Source of the DNA: an uncultured Alistipes sp.
GTDB lineage: Bacteria > Bacteroidota > Bacteroidia > Bacteroidales > Rikenellaceae
DNA: 30,655 nucleotides
Direction of reading: 5' to 3'
Assembly (NCBI GenBank): GCA_900768045.1
Contig: CAAGBL010000088.1
Location: forward strand, 1-30,655
Shown here: in pieces, positions 22,400 through 30,655 of the stretch
How the letters are laid out: each line of letters opens with the position of its first letter
Position numbering within the stretch: the stretch's first letter is position 1
Position numbers and translations under genes: made by a program
Notes under the pieces: generated by a model
Databases searched by the model: none
What the model saw: the letters and a program-made list of their open reading frames with translations, nothing else
Told to the model about the DNA's origin: nothing

Positions 22400-25300
22400 T
22401 TACGATTTACTTTCTGCCGCCTCAGCCAAGCTACGAAGCATCTCGACACCCTCGGCTATCGAGTATATCTTTCTAACGGTCATGGATAATCGATTATTGT
22501 ATTGCTTGACAACAAATCTATCGGGCTGAGCAACAACCTTTCGCAACAAATTCAAGAAGGTATCGGTCTTAAAATATGGGGAGTTATTATCGCCCACAAA
22601 CCTCGCTATTAACAGACCATTCTTGACCTTCACATGCTCCATACCGAGCGCCACAGCCTCACGACGCAGGCGCACAACGTCGATAAGCTCCAACACCGGC
22701 TGCGGAAGTCCTCCAAACCTATCCTTAAGGCGGAGCTTAAGCTCCTCAAACTCAGCATCGTTACGCATGCCGTCAATCTCTCGATATAGGCGCAGCTTCT
22801 CGGCCTGCGAGCGCACATAACTATCTGGTATTGAGGCGTCAATATCGACATCGATTGTTGCATCGTCGACAAATGCCACATCCTTCATAGCGTCGTTTTC
22901 GGTCTGGCTCAAGCCCGACGTATCGAGTCCCTCGGCACGAAGCTCCGATATGGCCTGCTGCAAAATCTTCTGATATGTCTCAATGCCCACGTCGGTAATA
23001 AATCCGCTCTGCTCGGCACCAAGAAGGTTGCCCGCACCACGAATGTCGAGATCCTGCATGGCGATATTAAAGCCCGAGCCAAGGTCCGAAAACTCCTCGA
23101 TAGCACGTAGCCTACGGCGGGCATCGCCACCAATAAGCTCATCGGGGGGCGAGAGCAGATAGCAAAAGCCCTTTTTATCAGAACGACCAACACGGCCACG
23201 CAACTGGTGCAGATCGCTAAGGCCAAAGCGGTGTGCGTCGTTGATTATTATTGTGTTAGCATTGCCAATGTCGATACCATTCTCGATAATTGTCGTTGCC
23301 AACAACACGTCGAACTCGCCATAGATAAAGTCCATGATAAGCTTCTCGAGCTCATCGGCAGGCATGCGTCCATGTCCCACGCCTACACGTGCCTTGGGGC
23401 ATAGGCGAGTTATCATACCCTGAATAGTTTTGAGATCCTCGACACGATTGTGCACAAAATAGACCTGACCACCACGTGACAGCTCCTCCTCGATAGCATC
23501 TTTGATTATCTCCTCGCTGAAGAGGTGCGACTCGGTGACTATTGGCTGGCGGTTAGGCGGTGGCGTAGAGATAACCGAGAGATCACGTGAGCCCATAAGC
23601 GAGAACTGCAAGGTTCGAGGTATGGGCGTAGCTGTGAGCGTGAGCGTATCTACCGATACCGACAACTGCGTTAGCTTCTCCTTAGCTGCCACGCCAAACT
23701 TCTGCTCCTCGTCAATGATTAACAGTCCAAGGTCGTGAAACTCAATCTGTTTCGAGAGCATCTTATGTGTACCTATCAAGATATCAATCTTGCCAGCCTT
23801 AAGCTCATCGGCTATGCGTCGAGCCTCCTTTGCCGACTTCGTGCGATTGATATACTCTACTGTCACGGGCAAATCACGCAGACGCTCCGAGAACGAGCGA
23901 TAGTGTTGCAGGGCAAGGATCGTCGTAGGCACAAGCACCGCCGTCTGCTTACCGTCGCATGCCGCCTTGAAGGCTGCACGTATAGCCACCTCTGTCTTAC
24001 CGAAGCCAACATCGCCACACACCAATCTATCCATTGGCTGCTCCGACTCCATATCGCGCTTAACCGCAGCAATGGCGGTCTGCTGATCTGGCGTATCCTC
24101 CCACTTAAACGACGCCTCAAGCTCCTGCTGCAAGTAACCATCTTCCGAGAATGCAAAGCCCTTAGAGGCCTTACGCTTGGCATACAGAGCGATAAGCTCT
24201 CGTGATATATCCTTAACAGCCTTCTTGGTTGTTGCCTTGAGCTTCTGCCAAGCGCCATTACCCAGCTTATAAATCTTTGGAGGCTCGCCCTCGCCACTCT
24301 TATAGCGAGATATGCGATGCAGGGCGTGAACGTTTACAAAGAGTATGTCGTTATCCTTGTATATTAGCTTGATAGCCTCCTTAACTCGGCCATTATCATT
24401 GAGCTTAACCAAGCCTCCAAATCGACCTACACCATGGTCGATATGCACAACATAATCGCCAACCTTAAGCTGATTAAGTTCGGCAACGGTCATCTGCTCA
24501 TCACGCTTAATCTCACCACGTATGCGATAGCGCTGATAGCGGTCAAATATCTGGTGGTCGGGATATAGACACACCTTCAAGCTATTATCTACAAAGCCCT
24601 CGTGCAACACCACATCGGCAGGTCGAAATTCAACACTGCGTCGGCCAACCTGATGAAAGATATTGTCAAGGCGCTCAATCTGTGCCTTATTGTGCGAAAG
24701 GATATAGGTGGTATATCCTCGCTGCATATTCCAAAGTATGTCGTCGGCTAAAAGTTCGAAGTTTCTATTAAAATGGGGCTGTGGCTGGGTGCTAAACGTA
24801 ATTGTAGTGTCGGCACTACGCTCACGGATATTATCCTTGAGCACCACCACGCTCGACTTACTCCAATCCTCCAATAGGCGTTGGCGTGAGGTTAGTCGTG
24901 AGGCGATTATCTTGGCATCCTCCTCGTCGGATGCCTGCTCCAAGCACTTCTTTCTTATCTCTGCAACCTTACGCAAGGCATAGTCGCCGTCCGAGAGCCA
25001 CCACGTAGCACCCGAGGCAAACTCTGCCAACGAGACACGCTCCTCGCCCTCCTTACGCATAATATTGGGGATAATCTCCACCTCCGAAGGGCGCTCCGAG
25101 GATAGCTGGCTCGAGATGTCGAACCTACGCAACGAGTCGACCTCGTCGCCAAACATATCGATACGGTAGGGCTTCGACTCGACATACGAGAATACATCTA
25201 TGATTCCTCCTCGCTGCGAGTATTGACCTGGCTCATAGACAAAGTCAACACGCTCAAAGCCATGTTCCTGCAACCACTCGATAAACTCCTGAGGTTGCAG

Positions 25301-25747
25301 CTTATCGCCAACCTTAACCTTGCGAGAGTGCTCCTTGAGCTGCGTCGAGCGCACAACGCTCTCGGCCAAAGCTTCGGGATAGGTGCAGACCACAACATAG
25401 CCCTTGGAGTATGAGGCTAAGGCGTTAAGTGCTGCTGTGCGACGCACAACACCCTGCGCATCCTCAGCTCCGTATGCTGCCGAGCGCTTAAAGGCCGACG
25501 AGAAGAAGTGAACACGCTCCTCGTCAAGCAGTTCGTAGAGGTCGTTAAGGAGATATGCGGCAGTGTCTCGATCCTCGGCAAGGAGTATGTGAATACCCCC
25601 CATACGCTCGATGGTTGTAGCCGCATAAAGCGAATAGGCTCCGCCGACCATCTGCTCGAGATGGACGGTAGAGCCTATATTTTCCAAACTTTTTCTAAGC
25701 TCGCCCGCACGTTTGGACTTACGGACAAGACTCTTTAATTGCTCCAT
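22400..25747 (-). CDS. mfd: transcription-repair coupling factor Mfd
   Basis: A 1115-aa ATP-dependent translocase that removes stalled RNA polymerase and recruits UvrA for repair. Order: UvrB-like N-terminal region (about 1-340); CarD-like polymerase-binding domain (GDYVVHIDHGVGRFGG, about 430-445); helicase core with Walker A GDVGFGKT (about 578-585), Walker B DEEQKFG (about 679-685) and motif TLTATPIPRTLQFS; relay TRG region (about 880-915, with QLRGRVGRSDKKG); and the C-terminal TRCF domain. Length is normal. It lies 20 bp after rng and 10 bp before coaX. Confidence 0.97.
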   Translation of the reverse strand: MEQLKSLVRKSKRAGELRKSLENIGSTVHLEQMVGGAYSLYAATTIERMGGIHILLAEDRDTAAYLLNDLYELLDEERVHFFSSAFKRSAAYGAEDAQGVVRRTAALNALASYSKGYVVVCTYPEALAESVVRSTQLKEHSRKVKVGDKLQPQEFIEWLQEHGFERVDFVYEPGQYSQRGGIIDVFSYVESKPYRIDMFGDEVDSLRRFDISSQLSSERPSEVEIIPNIMRKEGEERVSLAEFASGATWWLSDGDYALRKVAEIRKKCLEQASDEEDAKIIASRLTSRQRLLEDWSKSSVVVLKDNIRERSADTTITFSTQPQPHFNRNFELLADDILWNMQRGYTTYILSHNKAQIERLDNIFHQVGRRSVEFRPADVVLHEGFVDNSLKVCLYPDHQIFDRYQRYRIRGEIKRDEQMTVAELNQLKVGDYVVHIDHGVGRFGGLVKLNDNGRVKEAIKLIYKDNDILFVNVHALHRISRYKSGEGEPPKIYKLGNGAWQKLKATTKKAVKDISRELIALYAKRKASKGFAFSEDGYLQQELEASFKWEDTPDQQTAIAAVKRDMESEQPMDRLVCGDVGFGKTEVAIRAAFKAACDGKQTAVLVPTTILALQHYRSFSERLRDLPVTVEYINRTKSAKEARRIADELKAGKIDILIGTHKMLSKQIEFHDLGLLIIDEEQKFGVAAKEKLTQLSVSVDTLTLTATPIPRTLQFSLMGSRDLSVISTPPPNRQPIVTESHLFSEEIIKDAIEEELSRGGQVYFVHNRVEDLKTIQGMITRLCPKARVGVGHGRMPADELEKLIMDFIYGEFDVLLATTIIENGIDIGNANTIIINDAHRFGLSDLHQLRGRVGRSDKKGFCYLLSPPDELIGGDARRRLRAIEEFSDLGSGFNIAMQDLDIRGAGNLLGAEQSGFITDVGIETYQKILQQAISELRAEGLDTSGLSQTENDAMKDVAFVDDATIDVDIDASIPDSYVRSQAEKLRLYREIDGMRNDAEFEELKLRLKDRFGGLPQPVLELIDVVRLRREAVALGMEHVKVKNGLLIARFVGDNNSPYFKTDTFLNLLRKVVAQPDRFVVKQYNNRLSMTVRKIYSIAEGVEMLRSLAEAAESKS

Positions 25748-25767
25748 GCGCTTCTCGCTAAAAAGTT

Positions 25768-27312
25768 TTACTCCAGAAGCGTCTTTCCCTCTTTATCGAG
25801 GTAGCCTACATCAATCATTCCCACTGATAGGTCAGACGTAAGCTTAATACATAGCTTATACTTGCAAATCCAACGCATACGCTTCGACCACACTCCATGG
25901 CTTAGGTATGCCGCAACATAGGGACTAACCTTAAGGTTAACATATCGACAACCTCGCTCTGCAAGGAGCTGAATCTGTCCCTCAATCTTACGCTCGAGAA
26001 GTATCGTTGGCTCAACCTTGCCAGTACCATGACATGTAGGACATACATCTGTGGTCTCAGCAACAGCAATAGGACGAACACGCTGACGAGTAATCTGCAT
26101 AAGGCCGAACTTCGTGAGAGGCAGGATTGTGTGCTTGGCCTTGTCTGTGGCCATGAGCTTCTGCATCTCCTCGTAGAGCAGCTGTCGACTCTGCGCCTTG
26201 CGCATATCAATAAAGTCGACGATGACAATGCCTCCCATATCACGTAGGCGTAGCTGACGTGCTATCTCGGCAGCAGCAGCAAGATTAACCTCAAGGGCTG
26301 TCTGCTCCTGGTCAACCTCTGCCTTAGTGCGGTTTCCCGAGTTCACGTCGATAACGTGCATAGCCTCGGTGTGCTCGATGATAAGGTATGCTCCTCGCTT
26401 AAGCGATACATACTTTGCAAATAACGACTTAATCTGCTTCGCAACATCGTAGTTGTCGAAGATGGGCACCTTACCCTTGTAGAGCTTCACGAGCTTATCC
26501 ATCTCAGGCTTGATGGCGTGAACATAGCTCTTAATCTCGTTGTAGAGCGTCTCGTCGTCAACGATAATCTGCGAGAACGTGTCGTTGAGAGAGTCACGAA
26601 TAATGGTATTTACACGGCTCATCTCGCTCATGATACGTGCGGGAGTCTCCGTCTTACCGAGTGCCGATACAGCACTCTTCCATCTCTCAACCAACGAGAG
26701 TATGTCTTGCATGATGTCTATATCCTCAGCTTCGGCAGCCGCCGTGCGTATGATGACACCAAAGTTTGCAGGAAGCACCTCTTGTGCAACCTTGCGTAGT
26801 CGTTTTTTTGCAGCATTCGAGCGTATCTTCGACGATACGAAAACCTTTGACGAGAATGGAACCAACACCACATTACGTCCAGCAAGCGATATATCTGCTG
26901 TTAGTCGTGGGCCCTTAGTGGAGATCGCCTCCTTGGCAATTTGAACCATCACGATATCTCCCTGCTGAAGGTGGTCGCCAATGCGTCCCTCCTTCTCGAG
27001 GTGTGGCTCAAGCTTCATACCCTCGACATTTACTGGGCGCTTCTGCTTTATGCGGCTGTCAACAACACGCTTCAGCGACGAATAGTTAGCGCCGAGGTCG
27101 AGATAGTGAATAAAGGCATCCTTCTCGTGGCCGATGTTAATGAAGGCTGCGTTGAGACCTGGCATAATTTTGCGCACCTTGCCGACATAAATGTCGCCTA
27201 CGGCAAAACCAGTCTCGCACTGCTCTTTGTTGAGTTCGACAAGCACCTTATCTTCACAGAGTGCTATCGATACCTCCGTTGGATTTACATTGATAATTAG
27301 TTCTCTTTGCAT
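25768..27312 (-). CDS. rng: ribonuclease G / E-family endoribonuclease
   Basis: A 514-aa RNase E/G-family endonuclease, which processes rRNA precursors and mRNA. An S1 RNA-binding segment occurs near the N-terminus (VGDIYVGKVRKIMPGLNAAFINIG). The catalytic region has VIDVNSGN and IVDFIDMRK, whose Asp residues bind the metal. The zinc-link motif CPTCHGTGKVEP follows at about residue 405. Length fits RNase G, without the long scaffold of RNase E. The ATG at 27312 (MQRELIINV) starts the conserved family N-terminus, so it is preferred over 27324. It is upstream of mfd and probably heads that unit; no consensus promoter was seen in 27313-27398. Confidence 0.95.
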   Translation of the reverse strand: MQRELIINVNPTEVSIALCEDKVLVELNKEQCETGFAVGDIYVGKVRKIMPGLNAAFINIGHEKDAFIHYLDLGANYSSLKRVVDSRIKQKRPVNVEGMKLEPHLEKEGRIGDHLQQGDIVMVQIAKEAISTKGPRLTADISLAGRNVVLVPFSSKVFVSSKIRSNAAKKRLRKVAQEVLPANFGVIIRTAAAEAEDIDIMQDILSLVERWKSAVSALGKTETPARIMSEMSRVNTIIRDSLNDTFSQIIVDDETLYNEIKSYVHAIKPEMDKLVKLYKGKVPIFDNYDVAKQIKSLFAKYVSLKRGAYLIIEHTEAMHVIDVNSGNRTKAEVDQEQTALEVNLAAAAEIARQLRLRDMGGIVIVDFIDMRKAQSRQLLYEEMQKLMATDKAKHTILPLTKFGLMQITRQRVRPIAVAETTDVCPTCHGTGKVEPTILLERKIEGQIQLLAERGCRYVNLKVSPYVAAYLSHGVWSKRMRWICKYKLCIKLTSDLSVGMIDVGYLDKEGKTLLE

Positions 27313-27398
27313 AGTGAGTGTCAATGTAAATCGTTAAACTACTTTTGTTGGGCAACATTTAAGCAAATGGCGCTTTGTTGCTCCATACTTAAATAGGC

Positions 27399-27424
27399 GA
27401 AGCTAAGGCATAGACCTTAGCTTC
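27399..27424 (-). terminator. probable terminator of the HU / 29-aa protein unit
   Basis: A perfect 10-bp stem, GAAGCTAAGG (27399-27408) with CCTTAGCTTC (27415-27424), 6-nt loop. It lies 22 bp beyond the 29-aa gene's stop on the minus strand, with the moderately T-rich tail GCCTATTTAAG. Confidence 0.75.
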
Positions 27425-27446
27425 CTCCTATGTCTGTTAAGAAAAA

Positions 27447-27536
27447 TTACTTCTTCTTATGACGATTCTTGCGAAGACGCTTCTTACGCTTGTGCGTCGC
27501 CATCTTATGACGCTTGTGCTTCTTTCCGTTTGGCAT
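27447..27536 (-). CDS. 29-aa Lys/Arg-rich protein, probably ribosomal
   Basis: A 30-codon gene encoding MPNGKKHKRHKMATHKRKKR followed by LRKNRHKKK. More than half the residues are Lys, Arg or His, as in tiny ribosomal proteins such as bL34 and bL36, and the sequence matches from memory a small protein conserved across Bacteroidota near HU and often left unannotated. It may be the Bacteroidota-specific large-subunit protein (possibly the one called bL38), a name I am not certain of. It lies 31 bp after the HU gene and is followed by a strong hairpin, so it is probably co-transcribed with HU. Confidence 0.8.
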   Translation of the reverse strand: MPNGKKHKRHKMATHKRKKRLRKNRHKKK

Positions 27537-27567
27537 AATTGTAATATATTAAATGGTTTTTCTAAAA

Positions 27568-27840
27568 TTACTTAACCTCGCCTGAGAAGCTCTTTGAAGG
27601 CTTGAAAGCTGGAATGTTGTGCTCAGGGATAGTGATAGTAGTATTCTTAGAGATGTTACGAGCAACCTTCATAGCACGCTTCTTAATGATGAAGCTACCG
27701 AAGCCACGCAAGTAAACATTCTCGCCGTTTACCATAGCTGCCTTAACGCTATCCATGAATGCCTCAACGATAGCCTGAACCTGGATCTTCTCAACACCAG
27801 TTGACTTAGCAATCTGATTTACGATATCTGCCTTTGTCAT
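27568..27840 (-). CDS. HU-family DNA-binding protein
   Basis: A 90-aa nucleoid protein of the HU/IHF fold. The N-terminal helices (MTKADIVNQIAKSTGVEK) and the beta-arm region with GFGSFIIKKR, followed by PEHNIPAFKPSKSF, match the family; GFGSF and PAFKP are the signature motifs. Length is typical. The promoter with both boxes is at 27930-27960, and the 29-aa basic gene lies just downstream. Confidence 0.95.
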   Translation of the reverse strand: MTKADIVNQIAKSTGVEKIQVQAIVEAFMDSVKAAMVNGENVYLRGFGSFIIKKRAMKVARNISKNTTITIPEHNIPAFKPSKSFSGEVK

Positions 27841-27929
27841 GATCTTAATTAGTTTTATTTTATGTTAATTAGTACAAAATTATTCTCAAAAAATCCATGC
27901 TAACAACATGGTTTCCACAAAATAGTCCG

Positions 27930-27960
27930 CAAATATACGTTGAATTGTGCGAATTTGCAA
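27930..27960 (-). promoter_or_regulatory. promoter of the HU gene
   Basis: On the minus strand, TTG (27958-27960), a 20-nt spacer and TATATTTG (27930-27937), 90 bp before the start codon. The leader contains a small inverted repeat, CCATG/CATGG (27895-27911), followed by a T-run. Confidence 0.75.
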
Positions 27961-28034
27961 CAAAAATTTAAAATAAAAAATTTTTTATCGCCTCGACAAC
28001 CCTATTCTGCCCTATTATGAGCCCTTTTTACGCT

Positions 28035-28445
28035 CTATTTGAACTGATTCAATGCGTTAGCCAAGCCCTCGACAGCCTGATCCAAGCCAGACTGAAGCTT
28101 CGAGCCAATCATCATGCGCATCATCATATTGAGCTCGGCATGGAGCACCATGCGCACACGTGTATCACGCTCAGCAACCTCCTTTAGCTGAATCCAAAAT
28201 GCAAAGTCAACGGGAATGCCACCCTCATCTGCAACAATCTTAACATGCTTATTCTCAACACGCTCAGCAATACGCAGTGCAACCTTCATGCCCTTAACCT
28301 TAAATGAGCAACTATCCTCGGTTGCCTCCCACTCCTCGACCTTGTCTTTCATGGCTGGCGACATAAGATCCATGCGTGAGATAATCGGGAATATTAGTGA
28401 TGCAGGGTGAAATATCTGCTGTTGTTTTGATTCGTATTTTTCCAT
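28035..28445 (-). CDS. SRPBCC-family protein
   Basis: A 136-aa protein with the features of the START/Bet v1-like (SRPBCC) fold: an N-terminal strand and helix (IFHPASLIFPIISRM), a central run of beta strands with WEATEDSCSFKVKGM, and a long C-terminal helix (GSKLQSGLDQAVEGLANALN). Such proteins bind hydrophobic ligands, but the ligand is unknown. It has a promoter at 28466-28495, so it appears separate from tsaE, which reads in the same direction upstream. Clusters of Met residues (MMMRMM) precede the last helix. Confidence 0.85.
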   Translation of the reverse strand: MEKYESKQQQIFHPASLIFPIISRMDLMSPAMKDKVEEWEATEDSCSFKVKGMKVALRIAERVENKHVKIVADEGGIPVDFAFWIQLKEVAERDTRVRMVLHAELNMMMRMMIGSKLQSGLDQAVEGLANALNQFK

Positions 28446-28465
28446 TGTCTTAAATTTTTGGAGCG

Positions 28466-28495
28466 CAAATATACAAAAATTTATTGAAAGCCAAA
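28466..28495 (-). promoter_or_regulatory. promoter of the SRPBCC gene
   Basis: On the minus strand TTTG (28492-28495), an 18-nt spacer and TATATTTG (28466-28473). It sits 20 bp upstream of the start codon, between tsaE and the SRPBCC gene. The spacer is slightly short. Confidence 0.6.
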
Positions 28496-28504
28496 AACAT
28501 AGCT

Positions 28505-28918
28505 TTACTTAATGATGAAGCGGCGCTCGGTATCTGACAATATCTCGATTTTAATGACCATAGTATCCTCGGGCAATAACGGCTCAATCTTCTCAGGCCA
28601 CTCGATAAGGCACAACTCGCCTGACGAGATGTACTCCTCGCAACCGAAATCCAAGGCCTCCTCAACACGCTCGATACGATACATATCGAAGTGGTATATT
28701 GTGCGCTCGCCCACATACTCGTTGACAATAGCAAACGTAGGGCTTGTAACATCGTCCTCGGCACCAAGTCTCTCGGCAATACGGCTAATGAGCGTAGTCT
28801 TACCCGCACCCATAGGGGCATCGAGGGCAACGACACTACGTCCCTCAAGCGAATCGAGCACTGTCTGAGCTACCATATCGAGCTCATCAAGCGACTTAAT
28901 CTCTATAATCTTCTCCAT
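28505..28918 (-). CDS. tsaE: tRNA threonylcarbamoyladenosine synthesis ATPase TsaE
   Basis: A 137-aa P-loop ATPase that supports TsaB/TsaD in making t6A at position 37 of ANN-reading tRNAs. Walker A is APMGAGKTTL (34-43), followed by the family motif VTSPTFAIVNEY and the conserved C-terminal IEWPEKIEPLLPED. Length is normal. It lies 15 bp after porX on the same strand and is probably co-transcribed. Confidence 0.95.
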   Translation of the reverse strand: MEKIIEIKSLDELDMVAQTVLDSLEGRSVVALDAPMGAGKTTLISRIAERLGAEDDVTSPTFAIVNEYVGERTIYHFDMYRIERVEEALDFGCEEYISSGELCLIEWPEKIEPLLPEDTMVIKIEILSDTERRFIIK

Positions 28919-28933
28919 TTATAATTTGGTTTT

Positions 28934-30493
28934 CTATCGTTTTTTAGGCTGCAATACAATGAAAGGAACCAACATCTCTTCCATCGAAATTCCTCCGTGC
29001 TGGAAGGTGTTCTTATAATACCTTATATATTTATTAGCATCGTTGTTATACACCAAGAAATCTCGATTATAGGCAAATATGTAGCTCGACGATAGTCTGC
29101 CCGAAGGTAGCTGAATATCCTCAGGGCGTGTTACCTCATATACATCACGTGAGTTATACGCCAGGTTGCGTCCTGTCTTGTAGCGCAGGTTTGGCGAGGT
29201 CTCCTTATCGCCCGTAACACGCACAGGGTTATCCACACGTATAGTACCATGATCTGAGGTAATCACCACCCGGTGGCCACGCTCAGCAAGGAGCTTAAGC
29301 ATGGTGTATAGCTCCGAGTGCTCGAACCACGAGCGGGTGAGCGAGCGGAACGAAGCCTCATCGTCGGTAAGGTCACGAATAATATCAGTCTCGGTGCGGG
29401 CATGCGACAAGATGTCGAGGAAGTTATATACAATAACCGAGAACTGCGCATCGTATATTCGCTGCATATTATCCAAGAGCTTACGGCCCGCCTCAGGACG
29501 CACAAGCTTATCGAACGATAATTTATATTGCTTACCCGACTGCTGCACAAGGCGACGCAAAAACTCCTCCTCGTACATATTCTTTCCGCCGTCCTCGTTA
29601 TCGTTGAGCCACTTCTCGGGCATTAGCTTGTCGATAGCCAGTGGCATAAGTCCCGCAAAGAGGGCGTTACGAGCATACTGCGTAGCTGTAGGCAAGATAG
29701 CGCAGTATAGGTCGTCAACATCGACATCGTAGAAGCCACGCAACAGAGGCTCGATAGTGCGCCACTGGTCGTAGCGCATATTGTCAACGACGATGAGTGT
29801 TGTATGCTCCGAGGCATCAACCTCAGGAAATATCCTGCGACGCATCAACGTATGCGACATCGTAGGTATCTCGCTATCATCAACACGTCTATTTATCCAG
29901 TCGTAGTAGTTGCGACGCACAAACTTCGAGAACTCCTGCTGTGCCTCATTCTTCTGATAGCTGAGTACCTCTCTAATACTGGCATCAGACGAGCCCGAGA
30001 GCTCAATCTCCCAGCCAACAAGCTTACGATACAGGGCACACCAGTCGGCAAATGTCGTAGCTGCTTGCTGCTGCACGGCAATACGTCCGAACTCCGAGCG
30101 GTAGTCTGCCGTAGTCTGCTCGGTAACAAGCTGTTGTGAGTGCAGATTCTTCTTTATCGAGAGTAGCACCTGATTAGGGTTTACGGGCTTAATGATATAG
30201 TCGGCAATCTTCGAGCCTATGGCCTTATCCATGATATTCTCCTCCTCGCTCTTAGTTACCATTATCACGGGCAATGAGGGGCGTGAGCTCTTGATTAGTG
30301 GCAAGGTCTCAAGGCCAGTCATACCAGGCATCATCTCGTCGAGAATAACAAGGTCGTATGCCGTAGCTGCAATCATGTCTACAGCATCGTAGCCATTGTT
30401 GCATGTCTCAACTTCATAGCCCTTGCTCTTTAAAAACATGATGTGGGGCTTTAGCAAGTCTATCTCGTCGTCAACCCAAAGTATCTTATTCAT
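28934..30493 (-). CDS. porX: PorX-like response regulator with PglZ domain
   Basis: A 519-aa regulator. An N-terminal receiver domain (about 1-118) has the acidic pair (VDDE), phospho-acceptor Asp52 in LVILDEMMPG, Thr80 and Lys102. A linker is followed by a PglZ domain of alkaline-phosphatase fold (about 200-515; TTLIVVDNMRYDQW, ILPTATQYARNALFAG and VVITSDHGTIRV). This is the architecture of PorX, which in Bacteroidota works with the PorY kinase to control the type IX secretion system and is reported to have oligonucleotide phosphodiesterase activity. The ATG at 30493 gives the conserved MNKILWVDDE; the frame extends to 30523. No secretion-system genes are in the window, so the target is not shown. 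Confidence 0.9.
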   Translation of the reverse strand: MNKILWVDDEIDLLKPHIMFLKSKGYEVETCNNGYDAVDMIAATAYDLVILDEMMPGMTGLETLPLIKSSRPSLPVIMVTKSEEENIMDKAIGSKIADYIIKPVNPNQVLLSIKKNLHSQQLVTEQTTADYRSEFGRIAVQQQAATTFADWCALYRKLVGWEIELSGSSDASIREVLSYQKNEAQQEFSKFVRRNYYDWINRRVDDSEIPTMSHTLMRRRIFPEVDASEHTTLIVVDNMRYDQWRTIEPLLRGFYDVDVDDLYCAILPTATQYARNALFAGLMPLAIDKLMPEKWLNDNEDGGKNMYEEEFLRRLVQQSGKQYKLSFDKLVRPEAGRKLLDNMQRIYDAQFSVIVYNFLDILSHARTETDIIRDLTDDEASFRSLTRSWFEHSELYTMLKLLAERGHRVVITSDHGTIRVDNPVRVTGDKETSPNLRYKTGRNLAYNSRDVYEVTRPEDIQLPSGRLSSSYIFAYNRDFLVYNNDANKYIRYYKNTFQHGGISMEEMLVPFIVLQPKKR

Positions 30494-30548
30494 ATCTTTA
30501 CTCATTAATTTTATACGGAGCACTCCTCATTTTCTCTCTCACTTCGTC

Positions 30549-30624
30549 TGTCATGTTGAGCGGAAAGCGAAACATCTCGCAGCATGCACTAACCGAGAGA
30601 TCCTTCACTACGTTCAGGATGACA
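30549..30624. repeat. dispersed-type inverted repeat upstream of porX
   Basis: TGTCATGTTGAGCG (30549-30562) faces CGTTCAGGATGACA (30611-30624), whose reverse complement TGTCATCCTGAACG matches it at 11 of 14 positions. ATCTC and GAGAT pair inside. The ends resemble the widespread bacterial intergenic repeat with TGTCATnCTGAnCG arms and GAGATTCTT-type cores. It lies 56 bp upstream of the porX start. Confidence 0.6.
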
Positions 30625-30655
30625 TAATAAATTAAAGAATTTAGGGAATTTAGCG

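Overview
The window comes from a Bacteroidota chromosome, most likely order Bacteroidales and close to Alistipes (Rikenellaceae). This rests on the 5' end of the 16S rRNA gene at the left edge, on promoters of the Bacteroidota type (TTG, about 20 bp, TAnnTTTG) and the absence of clear Shine-Dalgarno sites, and on lineage-typical proteins: a PorX-like REC-PglZ regulator, TlpA/DUF4369-type lipoproteins, a DUF4988/BspA-like surface lipoprotein and a tiny Lys/Arg-rich ribosomal-type protein. The genus is inferred from memory of 16S sequences and was not computed.

Layout. 1-178: start of a 16S rRNA gene on the minus strand, with three tandem promoters at 342-598. 920-1471: an isochorismatase-like hydrolase with its own promoter and terminator. 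1535-2020: a G-rich tract and three end-to-end copies of a ~130-bp foldback element, the last touching the stop codon of aspA (2019-3452, minus). 3673-8115, plus strand: a coiled-coil membrane protein, coaD, lpxD, ruvC and two tandem TlpA-type thioredoxins. 8244-8317: tRNA-Arg(ACG). 8408-9859: a GH29 alpha-L-fucosidase lipoprotein. 10093-13215: an AT-rich accessory island on the minus strand, with a collagen-like/EF-hand/BspA lipoprotein and two unknown proteins behind a leader rich in inverted repeats. 13284-13648: G-rich tandem repeats and a fourth copy of the foldback element, again touching a stop codon. 13647-30523, all minus strand: a PpiD-like chaperone, a small beta-barrel, a CNNM/CBS protein, LptC, a TPR protein, a FadL-like outer-membrane protein, CoaX, Mfd, RNase G, a 29-aa basic protein, HU, an SRPBCC protein, TsaE and PorX.

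How the genes fit together. Most are core housekeeping. CoaX and CoaD are the first and a late step of coenzyme A synthesis. LpxD and LptC make and export lipid A/LPS, and the PpiD-like protein and outer-membrane barrels also serve the envelope. RuvC and Mfd act in DNA repair, RNase G in RNA maturation, TsaE in t6A modification of tRNA. The 27312-to-16620 block is tightly packed (gaps of 6-45 bp and one overlap across most junctions) and may be one long transcription unit.

The most novel signal is not a gene. It is the family of 127-131 bp foldback elements (1637-1763, 1765-1894, 1891-2020, 13518-13648), whose nested stems keep pairing through compensatory base changes and which meet the TAA stop codon of two unrelated genes. 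No CRISPR array, integrase, transposase or recognisable defence system was seen.
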